Shown piece by piece: positions 1-11,100 of a stretch of DNA of 64,000 nt. A model generated the notes under the pieces. That model worked only from the letters and a program-made list of their open reading frames with translations, was not told where the DNA came from and searched no databases. Each line of letters starts with the position of its first letter. The stretch's first letter is position 1. The translations under genes were made by a program, and so were the position numbers. Origin of the DNA: Paraphysoderma sedebokerense. Taxonomy: Eukaryota; Blastocladiomycota; Physodermatomycetes; Physodermatales; Physodermataceae. The stretch covers positions 558,001 through 622,000 of the forward strand of contig JAHLJZ010000006.1 of assembly GCA_025602915.1 (NCBI GenBank), read 5' to 3'.

Positions 1-3000
1 GATGTCGCTGAGACGGAGGCTGATATGGCTCTTGATGGGATTCAGAATCTTTATCTTCGTCTTTTCCCGCCCTTCTGCGGCGACCTTTACGCTTCAATGC
101 TTCTGCTTCCGCTTTCGCAATCAGATATAAATCTTCTTGTTTTTTTTGTTGTTCCTTGATCTTTGTTTCGCGGTCGACTGTGGACGCAAGGTTCGCGGCT
201 TTCGCTTCCTCCTGGAATGACCGTTGTTAATAACGGTAGACGCTTGTGCCATGAGAACTAAGAACTTAAAAGCTTACGTCTTTCTTACGCTGCGCTTCCA
301 ACTCTTTCTCGTACTTTAACTTCAACATCTCTTGTTCTTTCTTTAATCGCTCCATTTCTAGCTGATCTTCTAATTTCCTTCTAGCGGCCGCCTCTGCTTT
401 AGCCTTTTCTTTTTCAATCATTTGTTGCTTAAGGGCCTCCTGTTTGTAATTTAGAATACCAGGATTTAGGTTCTCTGCATAGGGAAGCATGGAAGGAGAT
501 AAAGTCCAATCGCAAACCTGAATAGCATGTTGCTCATTTTGCTTCCTTATTATTTCATCCCTTTGCCATGGGGGTAAATTATTGATGTCGGTGATCCCTC
601 TTAGAAAAGTAGTTTTGTCGCGTCCGGGTGTGTTATTCGTTGTGGGATTACTACATTTACCGAATATAGTAAGAATTAATATATGTCAGCATCTTAAGGT
701 AGAGGGTGACGATCCATTGCCATAAAAATGATATAAAAGCGGAAAACCTACCTTACAATGCTAGCTTGCCCTTGTACGATTGCGTGATTAAGAACTTGGG
801 GCAACTGAAGCGATTGAGCGGGCGCTGTGTCCACTGGCAACTGTAAGATTCCATGAGGATTCATTATACTTCTATTCAATTGCAAATTAGGATTCAACGA
901 TAATCCTTGCAGCCCAGGAATCAACCCGGCGTTCAGTAAATTAGGTGGAAGTATAGCTGGTTGAACCGATGAATTATTGCCGTCGCTAGCCAACGAAGAC
1001 ATGGTAGGTTCGGCAGCCTGGCTATGTGTAAGTAGATGTTGCTGCAAGAGTTGCTGTTGATTTTGCTGAAAATTCAGTATTGGTGGTAGTTGAGATGGAG
1101 ACAACGCCTGACATATAGAGTTTCGAAAATTGAGCCACCCTTTAACAGTAGTGAATAACATTCGACTCAGATTGACCGCTTACCATTTGTTTAGCAATGG
1201 ATCGATTGGTTATCACCGAACCATCTGAGGCTCTCAGCGGAGCGCCAGCACCACCCTTGCCGAAAGGATTGTAGTTCATTATTTCTTGCATTTTCTATAG
1301 AATCATTGTTACAATTGTGCTCACTGAGAAGAGACAAGAAATTGGTACTTTTTCATCTTCCATTTTCCTCTTCATCTTCTCTTCTTCTTCGCGCATTTTT
1401 TTCAAGCGAACTTGTTCATCTATTTTTTGGCCATTAATGAAGCGTGAATTATAACCTGTAATGCTCAAACGACGTACCGAGTTCACGGAGGTATCTACTT
1501 TTGTCCTCGGAATTTTTTGTCTTCGGCTCCTAAATTTTATAGCTTTAGCCGACCCATCCATCCATGGCTGTTGACAATCATTCATTTACCGTCATTGAGT
1601 GAGTAAAGCTCGATGGTTGCTGAGGCAAATCCGCGATTCGAGGCGGTGCAAGATGTGAGTGACCGCCAGGTGGTAATCTTCAAGATAACCGCAAGGTGAG
1701 GAAAAACTGCTCGTCATAGTCAGGATAAACGTATAACCGAACCTAGCTCCACGAACGTATCCAGCATTCGCTGAGATGTCTGACGGGATATCAGGAGGAT
1801 ATGCACCAGTGGATAAGTTTGAATCACCGCCAATCGCCGACTTAAGGTTAAATTCAATTAGTGGATAATTCGCCACAACTGCATTCCTCCAAAAGTAATT
1901 ACCAAATCTTCCGAGCTTTGTTGCCTACTAGCCCTTCTTGCCAATCTATCTCTTTGGCGTACCGCTTGCTGCTCCGCCATTTGTCGTTCTGAACATTCAA
2001 GATGGTGTTAACTCAGAACATGGAACAGTTCACCCAGCGCAACACGTACTCAGTTCTTCTGCATAACTCTCCCTCATTTGCTTTTCTTTTCTACTTTCTT
2101 CCGCTGAGTTTCCAAGTATATTACTTCTTCTATTCCTGGCAGCCAAAATTCTGCGGTCGTCCACCGGAGTTTGATTTCGCCTACTGTAGGAAATATTTCC
2201 CAATTCCAATGTTTCACTGGCGCTTTGCTTAACATCCAGAGTTTCTCGCCATTGATTTGCTGCAGGATAATGAGCTTGATATTTCTCGTAGTCGCCATAG
2301 TTTCTGATATTCTCAAATTTGTCGGGTTCTTGAAACTGATCTTGACGAGATGACTGTCGAGCCCGCTGTGGGGTAGTATGATTGTATCTTTCAGTGAAAG
2401 AAACCGGTTCACTATAACGAGACCGTCTTGGTGGCATTCTATACTCTTCCCTTTCCCTGTCACCATCATAGGTGTATTCGCCGTATTCTTCGGGAGCTGA
2501 TTCTCTACTTTAATGGTTTGACTGTAAATACGCGATTGGAGAAAAATAAATGCTTGGGGGGATCGAAATTACCGTAACCATTGTGGTCTCTTAGGAGAAC
2601 CTCTCATATTAGAATTAGAATATACATATTCTCGAGATTCTGGTCCATTAGCAGTAGCTAGTCCTTTTGTGTTATGCAATCATATCGAAGGAAGGAACAA
2701 CTGTCAGATTTTCTGATAAGGACGCCAAAACAACCGTAAGATTCGGGTACCTCCATTCTGATTTTGGCCATCGTTATCCCAGGTTCTTCTTGCTTTGCTT
2801 CTGTCGATTTGATTTTCATTTTTCATGGAATTTTGAGATTCATGTCGATGTTCTTCAGGTCGGAAGTAATGCATCGATGGATCAATTCCAGTCGTGCACG
2901 CTATGCTCCTTTTGGCGTCCGAATTGCCAAGATTACCTGCTCTGTGAGTGTCATCGCTCTTGTCTCCAATGGGCTGAGAATGTCGTCTTCGTAACCTAGG

Positions 3001-3132
3001 ATTCAGCTTTGCTTGAGAAGCCAAGAACTGGCGTAGTTCGTCTTCTTGCTGTTTTCTAACTTGTTCTCTTTTTTCTTCTGCCGCTGTGTTTGAGAAAAGC
3101 CATTCCCTTGATGGTGTTGTCACAACTGTCAT
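1..3132 (-). CDS. CSPP1/CCDC66-like centrosome-cilium coiled-coil protein (3' end missing)
   Basis: Multi-exon gene that runs off the left edge. Exons traced by eye on the minus strand: about 3132-2704, 2437-2030, one near 1985-1900, 1840-1735, then 1349 upward to about 1560, 1294-1184, 1107-752, 650-278 and 211-1. Between 1294 and 1184 the protein reads YNPFGKGGAGAPLR, very close to the conserved NP(W/F)GxGGxGAPLRD motif of CSPP1. Further on, DKTTFLRGITD followed by basic-acidic coiled coil (650-278) resembles the FLRxMT block of CCDC66. CSPP1 and CCDC66 act at centrosomes, spindle poles and ciliary axonemes in animals. Highly charged segments (EELKRQMAEQQ, KKMREEEEKMKRKMED) alternate with a Gln/Pro-rich linker. 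The start at 3132 is the first Met of the most upstream coding block; an upstream exon cannot be excluded. Family assignment rests on recalled motifs; the exact ortholog is open. Confidence 0.72.
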
Positions 3133-3561
3133 GATAAGTTCTGTTTAAGATTGAAATGTGTTGGGGTCTTCCAAATCAACAATGGCAAGATAAAACAGAA
3201 AGAGAAAGTCGGTTGGAATTGCGAATGCCTTTCTGTCGGACTTGCGCGATCACCTGAGGCCGTTGAATATCTGGCTGATTCTCAGGAACTCAATCCTCCA
3301 TTCACATCGATTCCCACCAGATATCACCCAAACTTATGAATCAATTTTTCCTGCACATGAATTCTTAGTTCTCATAATGTTCCTTTGAGGAAACCCATAT
3401 TTCTTCATTCAGAAACAAAAAAAGCAATTCGCGATCTTTAAAATATTCAGATGCGAGATTGTGCAGAGAGTCAAAATATCGCCCCAATTACAAGTCTGTT
3501 CGAGTGCCAGGGACTACACATAAAGTTCAAGGTAGAAAATATAATGTTTAGTAATAAAAAC
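3133..3561. other. Intergenic, nothing recognised
   Basis: Lies between the start of the CSPP1/CCDC66-like gene and a tRNA-Glu. Short open frames exist on the plus strand (3151-3339) but have no domain or splice context. It probably holds the promoter of the minus-strand gene. Confidence 0.5.
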
Positions 3562-3647
3562 TTCCATTACGGGGAATCGAACCCCGGCCGCCGCGGAGCT
3601 TTTCAATGAATGAAAGCGCGGAATCCTAGCCACTAGACCATAATGGA
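3562..3647 (-). tRNA. tRNA-Glu(UUC) with 14-nt intron
   Basis: Reverse complement begins TCCATTATGGTCTAGTGG and ends GGTTCGATTCCCCGTAATGGA followed by A, giving a 7-bp acceptor stem, D arm and T arm with GTTCGATTC B box. The anticodon stem CCGCG/CGCGG encloses loop C-TTTC-A-C with anticodon UUC. A 14-nt insertion (TTCATTGAAAAGCT) follows position 37, the canonical nuclear tRNA intron site. Mature length is 72 nt. The intron contains a stretch nearly complementary to the anticodon loop GCTTTCA. Confidence 0.95.
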
Positions 3648-4097
3648 GATAGGGTCTGAGGCACCTAATGCAAGTATATTCAAATTCAATTGTGCACCAT
3701 ATTCAACCTATCTGACCTACCCGCAAATTAACAACATAAAAAAATTATACTTCCGTCATGATATTTCTGTACTTGGCGAGTGAATACTGGGCCATTCTAT
3801 CGCTTGTAAATTACTGCTCCCAGGTGAAATCTCATTATCATCAATGCGAAATCATAAATGTCGCGTAGTGTATCCAACACAAACACAACGTCTGCATAAA
3901 TCTTGTTGGCAGATTTGGTCAGTTCGAAATTCGGCTTTTATGAAAATGAGTCAAGCGTTTTGATCCACGTTGCAAAAATTTTATTAGCGCTCTAAAAGGG
4001 TTCTACATTAACGCGGGACAACAATAGTATTAAAGGATCTAATTTTCTACTGCGCCTGCAATGTATCTTTGCTAACCATAACAGAATACACTTCAAC
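3648..4097. other. Intergenic, nothing recognised
   Basis: About 450 bases between the tRNA-Glu and the stop codon of the repeat-protein gene. AT-rich; I see no conserved coding block. Probably the 3' UTR of the repeat gene. Confidence 0.5.
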
Positions 4098-5240
4098 CTA
4101 ATAGCAACCATAAGAACCATAATCATAGCTGTGACTATAGTCGCTGTAGTCGTAGTGATCTGAACACAATTGCATTAGGTATATAATATTGATATTTTCA
4201 GAATTGGAATTAGAGCTTACCATAGGAGTAATCCTTGTGGTCATCATGACCGTAGTCGTATCCATAATCATAGTCATAATCTTTGTCGTGATGACCATAA
4301 TCGTATCCGTAGTTGTTATTGTCATAATCTTTCTTCTCGTGGTGACCATAATCGTATCCGTAGTTATTGTAGTCATAATCTTTCTTTTCGTGATGGCCAT
4401 GATCATATCCATAACCGTGATCATGGTCTTTTTTGTCATGGTGACCGTAATCATATCCGTAATTATTGTAGTCGTAGTCTTTCTTTTCGTGGTGACCATG
4501 ATCATATCCATAACCGTGATCATGGTCTTTTTTGTCGTGGTGACCATAATCATATCCGTAGTTGTTATTGTCATAATCTTTCTTCTCGTGGTGACCATAA
4601 TCGTATCCGTAGTTATTGTAGTCATAGTCTTTCTTTTCGTGATGGCCATGTTCATATCCATAACCGTGATCATGGTCTTTATTGTCATGGTGACCGTAAT
4701 CATATCCGTAGTTATTGTAGTCGTAGTCTTTCTTTTCGTGGTGACCATGATCATATCCATAACCGTGATCATGGTCTTTTTTGTCGTGGTGACCATAATC
4801 GTATCCGTAGTTATTGTAGTCATAGTCTTTCTTTTCGTGGTGGCCATAGTCGTATCCGTAACCGTAGTCGTGATCTTTCTTATCATCATGGCCGTAATCT
4901 AATGCGGTCAAATACTCCAGGTTAACTCTATAGAAAATTTGGACGGCCATATACTCATAATGATTTACCATAATCCTTCTTGTCATAGTCATAATCTACA
5001 GAGTCCCAATGCAGAACGTTGCAGATGGTTAGCAAGTCAGGCAAAGAAACGCGAACAGTCCATGTAACCATGTTCAATTAAAGGTAACGCACCATAATCT
5101 TTCTTGCTGTCGTGGTCGTGACCGTAGTCGTAGTCGTTTTTGTAGGAGTTTTCGTATCCGTAAGCTAAGCCAATTTATGTTAATCAAATCATAGTACGAA
5201 ATAGTGATCAGTCATGAGCCGTGAGGATGCACTTACTCAT
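4098..5240 (-). CDS. Low-complexity His/Gly/Tyr/Asp-repeat protein (paralog 1)
   Basis: Five exons: 5237-5240 (only ATGA), 5093-5164, 4969-4995, 4221-4898 and 4098-4159, all introns in phase 1. The protein starts MTYGYENSYKNDYDYGHDHD and is built from imperfect units such as YDYGHHEKKDYDYNNYG and KKDHDHGYGYDHGHH. It ends DYSHSYDYGSYGCY. There is no hydrophobic signal peptide or membrane segment. Composition is dominated by D, Y, G, H, K and N, predicting an intrinsically disordered, perhaps phase-separating or metal-binding protein. A paralog at 47632-49027 has the same 4-nt first exon, the same MTYGY start and the same C-terminus, which validates the gene model. Function is unknown; I match it to no named family. 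A TATA box lies about 90 nt upstream of the ATG. Confidence 0.85.
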
Positions 5241-5897
5241 TTTGGGTAGTAGAGAATGCGTGTGATGTGCTAAAGGGATTAAGAAGAGAAGAACAGCTGT
5301 GTCCTAACGTTACCATGCATACTTATGATCTTTTTATATTCCTCTTCACAGTCAAATAATGAGTACCGTACTGAAACAAAAATGTGCCATTTTTCCGGTT
5401 TTGGATTGAATTCCGACGCGGCCTGACGCGACCAGCAATGTGACACAATCGTAGTTCGGCGCTGAACGAATACACAGCCTTCCTTCTCATTCATCCATAT
5501 AGTTTTGTCTGTGCTGTCCATTGTGCTGAGATTGGAAAATAAACACTATAACAGGGGACCTTAATAGGTTTCAGTTTCTGTCTCATTTAGTATTCAGGAA
5601 CTAGTTCCAGACTTTACAGTCGAATCCGTCGAAGTCCGTCGATAATAATATGCGCGTCAATTGTGTTCTTAGTTTCGCCGCTTGCCTCGAATTGGAATGT
5701 AGTGATGAGATCAGGTCAGTAGACAGTAACAGTCAGTAACTCACAGTTGAGTGTTGACCCTCGGAACTGAAGCTGGTTGTTGAAATACACTGTTGTCATA
5801 CTATTATCCGGAGTCTCTTCTGTCTCATTTGAGTCCTGTGTCTCCGTTCCAAGTTCGACGTCACACTCAAACCCTTGTAGAGAAACACTCAACAGCA
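5241..5897. other. Divergent promoter region between repeat gene and copper transporter
   Basis: The two neighbouring genes are transcribed away from this segment. It contains the TATA box at 5331. Open frames here (5279-5521 minus, 5716-5898 minus) have no family signal and overlap the promoter. Nothing else recognised. Confidence 0.5.
5331..5338 (-). promoter_or_regulatory. TATA box of repeat-protein paralog 1
   Basis: TATAAAAA on the minus strand, 91 nt before the ATG at 5240. The paralog at 47632 has TATATATA about 100 nt before its ATG, so a strong TATA promoter at similar distance is shared. Confidence 0.55.
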
Positions 5898-7094
5898 ATG
5901 CTCAACCAGGTCTTACTCTCCACCCTCGCGGTTTTCGCATATTTAGGGTTTAACAATGCTCAGATGACGATGCCTGATGGTAATAACCATACCACCGACA
6001 GTAATACGACCGCCCCCCTTTGCGTTTCCACCCCTTGGGATTCTTCCTGCGCTGACTACAGATATCCCACCGACCTCCAAGACGCCGATAATATAAACCT
6101 ATGCACCCAAATGAACTTCATGTCCGGATGCACTATTGACAAGATTTGTAAGGCCACCTCAATGACGGCGACTAGTTTGAAAGCAAAAGGTTATTGCGAC
6201 GGATTTTCTGTTTTGGCGAATACGTGCAAAAACGACATGCCAAAGATGGGGGGTTGTAAAAATTATGTCAGCATGTGCGCCCCTACAAACTCCACGGTCA
6301 AACAATGCACCGCAGTATGTTCATCTTTTTTTACTTGTCGCCTTATAGTGTAATAAGTATAGTTTTCTCCTCTAATGCTTTTACTGTAATAGTCAACGGC
6401 CATCCCTGGGCTTCCTACCACCTCTACAGTGAACAGTGCCGTTCGCTCCATTTGCAACTCCCACACTATGGAAGGCTGTGAAAAATGCACATTTGCTTCT
6501 CCCACGGCCTTCGGCAATTGCGACTTACTCACGGTGTATTCTCAACTGTGTGTCGCCATGCCGAATATGGAAGAATGCGGCAGCTGGAAAACAATGTGCT
6601 CTCAATCACCAGAACTCCATTCGCTATGCGGGACCGATGTAATGACCACTCCACCTGTCATGAAAATGTTTTTCCATTCCGAACCAACTCACGTCTTATT
6701 CCCCACTTGGATCCCGCGGGTCGCAGGAGATTACGTTTGGTCATTCATCGTTCTTGTGATTATGGGGATAGTAGTTGAGGCGATTCAAACATACAGGCCA
6801 ATCATGGAAAACAGGATAATATCTGCTAAAGTTAACGAAAGCCATTCACCTTCGAATCATGGACCCATTGTCCATGTATACCTTCATTATGTCGCTCTTT
6901 TCCTAGTCCGGGCAGTGGAGGCATTGTTGGCATATTTTTTGATGTTGGCAGCCATGTCGTTTAATGTCGTTATTTTTTCTGCGGTCATATTGGGACTCGC
7001 CACGGGGTATATAATTTTCTTACCAATGCGAGTGAGACGGCGGGCAAGCGGTACTCGTTTGGACGATTCAGAATCTTCCGCGCCGTGTTGTTAA
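5898..7094 (+). CDS. Ctr-family copper transporter with long Cys-rich ectodomain
   Basis: Two exons, 5898-6314 and 6393-7094 (78-nt intron, phase 0). Signal peptide MLNQVLLSTLAVFAYLGFNN is followed by a roughly 250-residue extracellular region with about 18 cysteines. Two blocks look like an internal duplication: a C-x10-C-x3-MPxM-x2-C-x5-MC pattern recurs in each exon. The membrane part has MKMFFHSE then W and Y residues before TM1, an MLAAM (M-x3-M) motif in TM2 and GLATG (G-x3-G) in TM3, the hallmarks of trimeric Ctr copper permeases. The tail RRRASGTRLDD ends in SSAPCC, with the CC often used for copper delivery in Ctr tails. Expected role: high-affinity Cu(I) import at the plasma membrane. 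I recall similar Cys-rich N-terminal extensions in some zoosporic and zygomycete fungi. The ATG at 5898 is chosen because it opens the signal peptide. Confidence 0.88.
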
Positions 7095-7772
7095 TTCTAC
7101 AATAGACAATAATTTAAGTCTTGTATACTACTGGAAAATTATGTAAATAGAGATAACGAATCATAGTTTATACTTTTCCCTCTTGGGATCACTTCAAGCA
7201 TATCTCGATCATAAACAAAAAGATAAATTTACTGGACTTGAAATCGTTCGATTAAGGATTACATAGTGCCTTATCAACGAAATGGCAACGTAAATCGTCA
7301 TTCCACACACACTATGAATAATAAATGAAAATTTAAAGTTCAGCCGGAGATTTTGATAAATGACCAAACGTAATCTCCTGCGACCCGCGGGACCCAAGTG
7401 GGGAATTATAAGACCTGAGATGTTCGGAATACAAAAGTTATGCAGAGTTTACTTTCTTGCATTCTAGTTGTCGATTGACGGAAAGCCGGAACAAATATCC
7501 GCATTCAAACGATTTATTGACAGGCCAACATTTTTAGGTAATAATTTCAAGTGGAAATACCATCCGAGATTTGCTTTCCCGCCTCTGCTTTGGGCCAATA
7601 ATGGAATTTAAAATTTCGTCAAACTAGGCATTCAACTAGACCAATTTTGGAATTTGGAATGTTTGTTAGAAATTAATCGTACTCAAAAACCATTTGGAAA
7701 GCAAATTAAATTTGTCGGGGACAAAAGAGATTTGAATTGATGTTACAGTGTAGAAATGAATCTACAAAAAGT
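7095..7772. other. Intergenic with inverted copper-transporter fragment
   Basis: Holds the 3' UTR of the copper transporter and an inverted copy of part of its exon 2 (7354-7414). The rest is AT-rich with no gene recognised up to the tRNA-Glu at 7773. Confidence 0.6.
7354..7414 (-). repeat. Inverted partial copy of copper-transporter exon 2
   Basis: The reverse complement of 7354-7414 matches 6693-6749 of the Ctr gene with two mismatches and a 3-nt insertion. The copied part encodes the segment just before TM1 (PRVAGDYVW). The copy lies about 260 nt past the stop codon in opposite orientation and is flanked by unrelated sequence on both sides. Confidence 0.9.
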
Positions 7773-7857
7773 TTCCATTACGGGGAATCGAACCCCGGCC
7801 GCCGCGGAGCTTTCCACAGGTGAAAGCGCGGAATCCTAGCCACTAGACCATAATGGA
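7773..7857 (-). tRNA. tRNA-Glu(UUC) with 13-nt intron
   Basis: The 72 mature positions are identical to the copy at 3562-3647 (TCCATTA acceptor stem, GTTCGATTC B box, anticodon TTC). The 13-nt insertion after position 37 (CCTGTGGAAAGCT) differs except for its GGAAAGCT end, which can pair with the anticodon loop GCTTTC(A), using a G-U pair. Confidence 0.95.
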
Positions 7858-8114
7858 TGTATAGGAGGATAATGTATAAAATATAAATAAAGATAAAATA
7901 GTATTATACTTCAGTTACATGTGAACTCCACATAACTAATGAGACATCCAATTTTATTTAGCAAGCTAACTGTTATTTCTACAATCCATATATATATACA
8001 TAAAATAAAACTGTAGCATATGCTTCTCTCACGTCTTGACGGCTTAAATTTATTTACTTAATCAATCTACATGACCCACTATCACCATTCTTTAATTCAA
8101 CAAGATTTTATTCA

Positions 8115-11100
8115 TTAATACCGTCTTGTTGATGTGCCAAGGGTGGTTCTAGTTCCTGTTCCGGCAGAACTGGTGACACTTAGCAATGTGTTTGACCTAG
8201 AACTTGGAGTTTTCGCTGAAGTCGGTATAATCATTCTGATGAAGGAAACCCAGTCGACAGAGGGGACAGAATAGGTGCTATACAAATTGCAAGTTTGTCG
8301 CGTTTAGTGAGTCAAAGTGAATTACAATTTAAATTAGCTCCAATTGAATAATGAAAATTGTAAAGGGTATGGACGTACGTTTTATCATTTGAAGCACGTA
8401 AGACGTAGGTTGCTTTATCAAGAGACTGAACGAAAGAGCCTTTCCCAAACTGAAAGAAAAATAATCTTCGTCAGTGGGATCGAGGGCTACTTAAAGGATA
8501 GACAAAGGAATACTTACCGTTTCGACCAACATCTTGCAATTATCAATTCTAAGTTGTTTAGTTTCATGTTCTTTCAGGAAAGATGGAGCCATATAGAATT
8601 TTCGTCCTAATAGTGCCATCATGCGAGCGAAATATCACAAAATCCGACAAGTCAGGTCATTGAATGATATAATTTGATGAAATGGAATAACGAATATTAT
8701 GAACTTATTTGCCCATACCAGAGAATGGAGTATTGAAATATTGAACACCGTAATTTCCTTCATCCACGAATTTGCCAACCTTTTCGCTTTCAAATAACCA
8801 TTTGTAATCGTAGATTAGCCATTTATGAGTTAGCGCCGCAGCTGGTAAATTCCACAATTTCGAATAGTTTTAGGAAGAAAACACGTATGGTTAATAAGTC
8901 GTACAAAATGAGTTATAACAAATTAAGCAATACTTACCAAATATTTTAAGCTGCATACACATATAAGAAAAATACAGAAAAATTAGTCATTAATGAACAT
9001 TAGAACAGAATATCTTTAAAGTTACTAACCGTCTTAGCAGAAGAAGGTGTGATAACATGAGTTATGCTCTCATCAAATTCTTCAGATTCTAATTTCACTC
9101 TATCGTGTGAATTTGTAATTACAATAATGCAATAGGCTGGTTAGTGACGATTCTGTCGTTCAAAATAGAAATGCATTAACATACTTTCCACCCAATCTGA
9201 CAATAATATCAGTCAGTCTTTGTCTCAAATCTAGATTAAACTCGGCTTGCGGCGCATCACGAAAACCAGAAAATGTCACCATCACTATTTCACATTTCAA
9301 ATGTAAATAAACTATCAGTTTAGGCTACAGAAACAAAAGCTCAGAGTCATTAACAATACATACCGGTAGATCTTGATTGCTGGTTGTGTGCAAGGAATTC
9401 GCGGTTAAATAAGTCTTCATAGTTAATACAAAACAATATTATTTGAAAAATAGTAAAATTCACCTTTTGACTTGGTATTTTCGATTTTGATCCTGACGTT
9501 GAATTAGTTTGCGAACTAGAATTTGAATCTGCAAATACAATATAAACAATGCATTCTAATAAAAAACTGAATTTATTTGAAGTGACGTACTTTCGCCTTT
9601 AACCTTTTTGTTCCGAGTCATGGCGTTTGAAAACGATGACTGCGTTGAACTTGAAGTCGCTGAGTCTGGCGCCTTTCGTTTCGTCGATGAGTTTTCTTTC
9701 TCTCGGGAAACTGAGAGCGTCATTGGATCTGTTACTACGGAAAAGGCATTAATACTCGAGACGTGAATCGCAACCGATAAATTAGGCATGAGTGAAATAT
9801 TTACCGGTTCTATCGTTCCCGCCACTGCCAGAATTTTTCGCTAACTCCGTCGGGTGTCTAGCCACTCCTTTGGCTTTCATTCCACTTGACTTGAGTATTT
9901 CTTCCAATCTTTGTTTCTCCTTAATGATAGTCGCATTTTCCGATCGAATCTTGTCTACCTCCATCTTACGTTCATCGACAGCTGCTTTTGACATTTCAAT
10001 GTCGGACTTCAGCTTCTCTAATTGGTCATTCAACATCTTCACTTCTGCGTTTAATTTCTCAATCAAATTTGACTTGTCTTCAATAATCATCTCCAGTTCC
10101 TTAACTTTGACCTCAAACTCGCTCCGGATGGTGTCACTTTCCTGCTTCGCTTGTTGCATCATTTCTAAATCGCTCTTCATTTCCGCGCTATCTTTCTTCT
10201 CATTCTTCACAGATTCAGTCAATTCATTGATTCTAGTCTCCATCTCCCGCATCCTCGTCTCCTTAGCATTCAATTCTTCCGCTTGCTTGGATAAAATCAG
10301 TTCAGTCTGTTCATGGCATTTCGCCAAACTTTCTTTCTCGGTTTCCATTGTCTTCATCGTTTCAGTTGTCTCTTTTACTTCATTTTCCAATTTAATAATT
10401 TGATTGACATAACCTAGGACTTCATCTCGGAATTTTTTTATAATTGCTTCGTACTCTTTACGTTCTTGATCGGACGAGGTTATCAGCATGTTGTGATTAT
10501 TATATTCTTCTTCATACTTTGTTTGAAGTGCTGTCAGTTTCTCGGTAAGTTGGGCAATGGTTACGTTTGCTTCAGTGACTTGAGCGTCGCGATCGGAGAT
10601 AGATACTTTTAAAGTGTCGACCACCGTGGAGAGTGAAGAGATTTTGGTGATCATCTCATCTACTTGTAAGTTCTTCTCGTAGAGGGTATTTTCATATTCA
10701 TTACGTCGTGATTCTAATTCGTTTCGAAGCTGTGTTAGTTGGTTTTTCGCTGCTTCAATCTCTGTCGTCAAACATTCTCCAATCTCTTTCTGATACGCCA
10801 GTTCTGATTTAGTTTTTTCAATCTCGGAATGATGAACTTCTTTTTCCGCCAGAAACTCAGATGATTTAGTTTCCAATTCTTCAGTCATAACTTGAAGCCG
10901 ACTAGAGACATCTTCATTTTGTGTTGTCAATGAAGAAACTTTCGCCTCTGCCTCGCGATATTGGTCACGAAGAGAAGAAAGCTGAGATTCGAGTTCTTCA
11001 ATATGGGACACTTTTTTGGAAAGATCCGAATTCAGAGCCGCGACATTTTCATCATATTTGGCACTGCAAAGAAGGAAAGCATTAGAGATAAACTGAGAAA

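Noticed and set aside
4098-4902. Thr/Met/Lys-rich minus-strand frame and Val/Ile-rich plus-strand frame over the first repeat gene
   Set aside because: Same repeat by-product. Only the last exon of the 4098-4889 frame (ending GSYGCY) is real.
9792-10403. 203-codon plus-strand frame, Ser/Phe-rich
   Set aside because: Antisense shadow of the coiled-coil BRCT gene.
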